Assembly: GCA_036346255.1 (NCBI GenBank)
Contig: CM070633.1
Span: forward strand, 23,002,001 to 23,066,000
DNA: 64,000 nt
Source: Ampelocalamus luodianensis
Lineage: Eukaryota; Streptophyta; Magnoliopsida; Poales; Poaceae
Direction of reading: 5' to 3'
Of the stretch, positions 59,406 through 64,000 are shown piece after piece. The notes under the pieces are model-generated. The model was not told the origin of the DNA. It worked only from the letters and a program-made list of their open reading frames with translations, and did no database searches. A program made the position numbers and the translations under genes. Each line of letters starts with the position of its first letter. The stretch's first letter is position 1.

Positions 59406-62400
59406 TGTAACATCCCAATTTTGGGCTTGTGTTTCAAATGTAAGAAAATGAGGGAAATTAAAACTTTTCTTCATGACTTGTATTTCCCTGTATGCTTTGG
59501 ACAATTATTGTAAAGAGATTATGGGAATACAAAGATCACAAGTCATTTCGACCCACATCTTATTCTTCTTAGTCATCCTTGCTCCATCTTGTGATAATCT
59601 CCGAAATATTTTTCCTAAATTCTTGGGTTGGTATGTGACTCTGAAAATTCCACAATTTTAGAAATTGTTTGGATGTCGTTGGAGGAAAGTCAACCCAATT
59701 CAAAATCTAGTCAAACCTTGGACCAGCACCTTGTTAAATTTTTGGAGGAAAATCCACAGCATCAAAGCCTCTGAAAATTTTATGCTAGGTCCTCGTTTGA
59801 GCTAGCAAGCTCCTGTAAAATTTCATAATTTTTGGAGTCGGTTTGCTGCCTCAAACAATTCTCCAAGGAGCAGCTCCTTCTAAAACCGTAAAAACTAAAT
59901 CGTTGAGTCGACTGCTCGGACCGAGCCCAACTCAACCGGCTTGGTTGGACCACGTTGCCAAGACCGCACTCGGGCTCAAGCTTTTTGTGCGCAAGTGAGC
60001 CATTGATCTCGATCCAATGCTCACGACCTCCCCCGATCCGAGGTGCTCTGAGCGCCTCGCCGCTTTGGGGTGGTCCAAGCCATCGGATCCCCGTCGTGTG
60101 GCTCACGACCTCCCAGACCTCCTCGCCCGCTCGGACCTCCCCACCTCGGCGATTCTCTGACGCCCGTGACCACCCCAAGCAAACTGGGACGCCCAGACCT
60201 CCTTGGCGTGAGTTTCTTCCTCACGACCTCCGAGGTCCGCTCGCCATGAAATTTCGCACCCGCGGCGTGTGTCGTGGTCGTGGCGGTTGGGAGCGATGGC
60301 CTGTCACTTTTGGTCCTTCCCAACGTCTCTTCTCACATACATTAAATGTGTCGTGGCCCACCCTAGAAGTCTTCCCTACCTACCGCTCTTGTCAAATCTA
60401 GCAAGTCATGGCAGGGGCATGGACCTTGCTCACAAGTGGGTTTGCCCTAGCCTTGTCCAGCGCCCCGCCATGTATAGCCAGTGGTTCCTTCCTCCTTTTC
60501 TTTCCCCGTCACTTGGTGCTGTTTAGACTCTCTCGGTTGCCAGAGTGTGAGTCCCAAACCCGAGCACCGAGCGCCTTCCTTACCTCCATTGTCACCTTTG
60601 GAGCTCCTCGCCGGCTCGAGCTCCAGTGGTTCCATTGGTTCCTTTATCTCCTCTCGGTCCTCTCGGTCACCTAGGACCCTCCTAATCTCTCCGGTTTGCC
60701 TCTCACTGTGGTTGACCACTTTGCGGGAGATCCCGATTCTACCGAGGAGCACCTCCTTCTTCCTCGACTCCGTGACCTACTCCGCCGCCGGCACTCCTCC
60801 AACCACCTCGTGCCGGTGAGTTCATTTTAGTCCCTTAGAGCTTAAGGTCTAGCTAGCGTAGCTCGTAGCGCTGGGCCACCGTTTTGGATTTTGCCGAAAA
60901 GCTTGTCCTCCGCCATTCTCGGCTCGCCGGCGTTTAAGCCGCCGCCGCGCCGAGAGTGCCTCCGCTAGGTCCGCGACCCTATTGCGAGTACATCGGTGCC
61001 CTTGGTCGCGCCGGCGAGGTCCCCATCGCCGCGGCAAACCGTTGAGCCCGCCGGGATTTTGCGGTTCTAAACCTCCGCTGCTATCCGGTTAGGACATCTT
61101 AAATGCCCATTTATTACCAATCATCGGTGGCGTGAGTTGTCTTAGCCGCCACCGTGTCGCTGTCCGAGGTCCCGCGCTTTACACAAGACCTTGGAACTCC
61201 TCGAGCTCTTCGAGCCGTCTCAAGACCTCCCACGCTTAGATTTGGACCTTTAGATCTTCCCGTGAAAACCCGTAAGTGTAAGACCTCCCACCTCGTTTAA
61301 TCTCGGCCGTTAAGACCACCTCTGATAGGTCTGTACTCATAGATGGCTTTCTGCAGAAATTTCTAAGTCCCGTGACCTCCCTAGTTCTACCTTGGCCTTT
61401 AAAGACCTCCCGGGATTAGCTCTAGCCGTTAGATCGGCTCTGTGTTAAATCTTTCGCACTAGGACCTCCTGGTTAGATCCTAGCCGCTTAAGACCTCTCG
61501 AACTCCATCCGAGCCGCTAGGACCACTCCGCGCAAAAAGATCTCCTCGTGATCTTTTGTTAAGACCACCCTAATAGGCCGAAAGACCTCCTCCGAGGTCC
61601 TCTTTGCAAAAGACCTCCTCGTGGTCCTTTGTAAAACCACCTCGACCTCCCAGAGGTCCTCTTTGCAAAAGACCTCCTTGGTCATTTTGCAAAGACCACT
61701 CAGACCACCTCGGGTCGCCCTTGTAAAAGCCACCGGCCTTTACAAAGAAAACCCCGCCGCACCTCTTAGGCTCAATCTCGACTGCTCACGACCTCCCGGA
61801 TTAGATCTCGAGCGTTAGATCTCTTTGTCAAATCCTTAGTGCTCGGACCTCCCTCGCGCCGATCGGACCGTTCAAGACCTCCTAGGTCTAATCTGAACCG
61901 CCCGGATCTCCTCCGATTAAAACCCTATCGCTAGGACCTCCCGAGAAGATCTTGGCCATCCAAGACCTCCTCGTGTCAATCCCACCGATCAAGACCTCCT
62001 GCGGAGATCTTGACCGCCTAGGACCTCCTCCTTTGGATCCGTAGCGTTAGGACCTCCTCCTCCTGGTCTAAACCGTTAGACCTCCTTCCTCAGATTTAAA
62101 GCCTTAGGACCTCCTCGCTCAATCTTGACGCCCAGACCTCCTCACTTGATCGTGTCCGTTAAAGACCTCCTCCGAGATCTAGACCGTTGAAGACCTCCTC
62201 CGTGAGATCTTAGCCGCCCGCACCTCCCTCCGTAGGTTTACCCTTAGACCTCCCTAGTGCTCGGGACCGCCAGATCTCGATCCGACGGTCACGACCTCGA
62301 GGCGCGTGAGACCTCCTTGCGTGCGGCGCAGCACGCACCGGTCGTGATCGTTGGATCCGATCTCGACGGTCCAGACCTCCCCAGTGCGGGAGGAGGTCTT

Positions 62401-64000
62401 GTGTGCGCTGTGCTTCGAAGCTCGTAAGCCGTCAGACCTTGATCTAACGGCCCACGACCTCTCCTTTTTCCTCAGTTCATCTGGACCTCCCGAGAGCTCA
62501 AACTTTCTAAGTCTTTTAATGTTTCCAACTTCAAAAGAGCATAACTTTGTCATTTTAGCTCCGTTTTGAATGATTCCAATTGCTGTAGCTCTGTTAGAGT
62601 ATGAACTTTAGTTGAAAATGAATTTAGGCACTGTTTTGTAGCAGAAAATGATTTAAACTGCATGATCTTGTTCAGTGAAAAATGGTTATCTAGAAATTCT
62701 TTGAAAACTTGTAAAATACATAACTTTTTCTCAGTATTTCCAAACTGAGCAAACTAAGTTTTGTTAAAACCTACTAGGAATGTACTGTAATTTAGAGTAG
62801 GTCTTCATATGATCCTTGCCACCGAAATTAATGATCTACTAGTTTTAGAACTTAGAAAAATCATAACTATTTAATTTCAACTCCTATTTGTGCAAACTCA
62901 GTTTTGCCGTTGTTAGGATGACCTTATCTACCTACCATAAAAATTTCAGATTCCAGATCATTCTAGAAATTTTCACCATGAACAGTAACCAAATTAATTT
63001 AATTATGATTTTTCAGGTGAGAGAACTTAGATTAGTCATAACTTTTCATGCTTAGTCCAAATGAAGTAATTCTTGTTTCTAAAATTGTCTAAAATCAACC
63101 CCAACTGCTGTATAAATTTCTTGGGATTTGGATGTATTTTGCTTTGAGTTTTGTTTGGTGTTCTTCGTTCTTATCGATTCTTTTCGCTCTTTGGTAGGTT
63201 CCGACGATTGTGTTATCCTTGAGAGTGATCTCAGCAACAAATTGAGCATTTGCAGCGGACAAGCAGTTTGATCATGTTAATCCCATTTATTTTAAGTATT
63301 TATTTTGTTTGCAACTTCTATGTATGCATTGCTAGTTTGTGTTAAACTATTGTCGTTAGTTTACCTAGTAGATGCATTTCCTTAAGCAAATGATTATCCT
63401 TTACTACCATGAGCCTAGGTTATTGTTGTGATTTAGAGCTCGTTGGATGAGCTCTTGTCACTTAGTAGTTTGCTAATTAATTGCTTAGCCATGCTTAGTT
63501 TCCTAGAAATGGGCGGTTATCGACTTGTCGATAACCTTGATCACATAAAACTTATTATCACTTATGATTTTGGCCTTGTGCCATGTCTTCTTATGGAAAC
63601 TAAAACTGAAAACAAAATGATTTAGACTTGGGCACAATGGTAAGATGGTGTGATTGTGGGGTGTGGATCGAATGGTGCCGGGTCAACAAGGACCGAACAT
63701 CTTGTTACACTAAACCAAGCATTTTGTGCGTATAACCACACTAGAGGTATGGGACCTCTCTTGAATTAGTACTTTGGGAGGCATTAATTAATGAGTCGGG
63801 TCAGTAGTTTATAGAGAAAAAGGATCACAAAGGCGTGACCGGGTGGTTCCTTTCTAGGTCCTCCACCCGACCGGGTCTTGTAATGTCCGGCTAGTAACTA
63901 TTGACTCCGGCTTTGCTTGACTCCACCACAACGTGTGGTCCTAGTGGCTCATTTCGCCTACTGGTCACCAAGGGTTAACCCCATACGTGCGACTCTTAAT
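59406..64000 (+). repeat. 3' LTR (partial) of the long-LTR element
   Basis: A copy of 51493-56060, same orientation. AT-rich parts are almost identical to the first copy, while the CG-rich zone differs by many 1-3-nt indels. It continues beyond the window. Confidence 0.88.

Larger units (their letters stand above)
51493..64000 (+). mobile_element. Non-autonomous gypsy-type element with 5.45-kb LTRs, 3' LTR cut by window edge
   Basis: The 5' LTR 51493-56944 (TGTAACATCCCAATTTTGGG...GGTCCCACA) is repeated from 59406 to the window end, where it has reached the equivalent of 56060. A primer-binding site follows the first copy and a purine tract (tatggggagag) precedes the second. The internal region is only 2.46 kb and shows gag zinc-knuckle modules but no protease, RT or integrase. 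LTR length and the TGTAACATCCC start resemble Tekay/Del-type elements and the solo LTR at 11357. Confidence 0.88.

Noticed and set aside
63443..63625. 60-codon ORF present in both copies of the long LTR
   Set aside because: Its conservation follows from LTR duplication. It has no similarity to a known protein and lacks coding features.

Overview
The window is plant nuclear DNA from a grass. It holds two GT-AG spliced metabolic genes with cereal-like exon structure and a GC-rich plastid-targeting first exon. Around them is a thick nest of grass-type transposable elements: Ty1/copia, Ty3/gypsy with very long TGTAACATCCC-type LTRs, CACTA, Mutator-like and hAT-like elements. No prokaryotic, organellar or viral genome segment was seen. 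The exact species cannot be named from the sequence.

Layout. 1-5364: minus-strand Ty1/copia element with broken gag-pol; its left LTR lies outside the window. 5365-6191: promoter side of the next gene. 6192-10412 (+): nine-exon gene for the plastid-type small subunit of ADP-glucose pyrophosphorylase, the first committed step of starch synthesis. It carries an apparent 1-nt deletion in exon 2. 10490-15901: small DNA transposons, including an 848-bp foldback Mutator-like element that holds a 2.96-kb solo LTR, and an hAT-like TIR element. 15124-16544: two unidentified exon-like stretches. 17027-21001 (-): sixteen exons of the alpha (regulatory) subunit of pyrophosphate:fructose-6-phosphate phosphotransferase (PFP). 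About 120 N-terminal codons are missing and exon 10 ends in a TAG, so it is probably a pseudogene.

21.7-30 kb: a truncated long-LTR gypsy-type element without visible reverse transcriptase. Its left edge carries an unusual array of about ten 23-bp mini-hairpins. 31636-51138: a 19.5-kb CACTA element with a perfect 3-bp target duplication (cag). It holds the last four exons of an RBP45/47-type RNA-binding protein gene. Later insertions inside it are a short-LTR copia (35120-40187), a gypsy element with a perfect 5-bp duplication (40407-45523) and a second CACTA (46421-50609, duplication agg), which itself carries pieces of host genes. 51493-64000: a non-autonomous gypsy-type element with 5.45-kb LTRs and only a gag remnant with four zinc-knuckle-like modules; its 3' LTR runs off the window.

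The working gene content is therefore small. The two host genes converge tail to tail (6.6 kb apart) and both act in carbon partitioning, but nothing indicates a functional cluster. Most of the interest is in the transposon stratigraphy, captured exons, the mini-hairpin array, the foldback element just downstream of the starch gene, and signs that some frameshifts may be consensus errors in CG-rich sequence.
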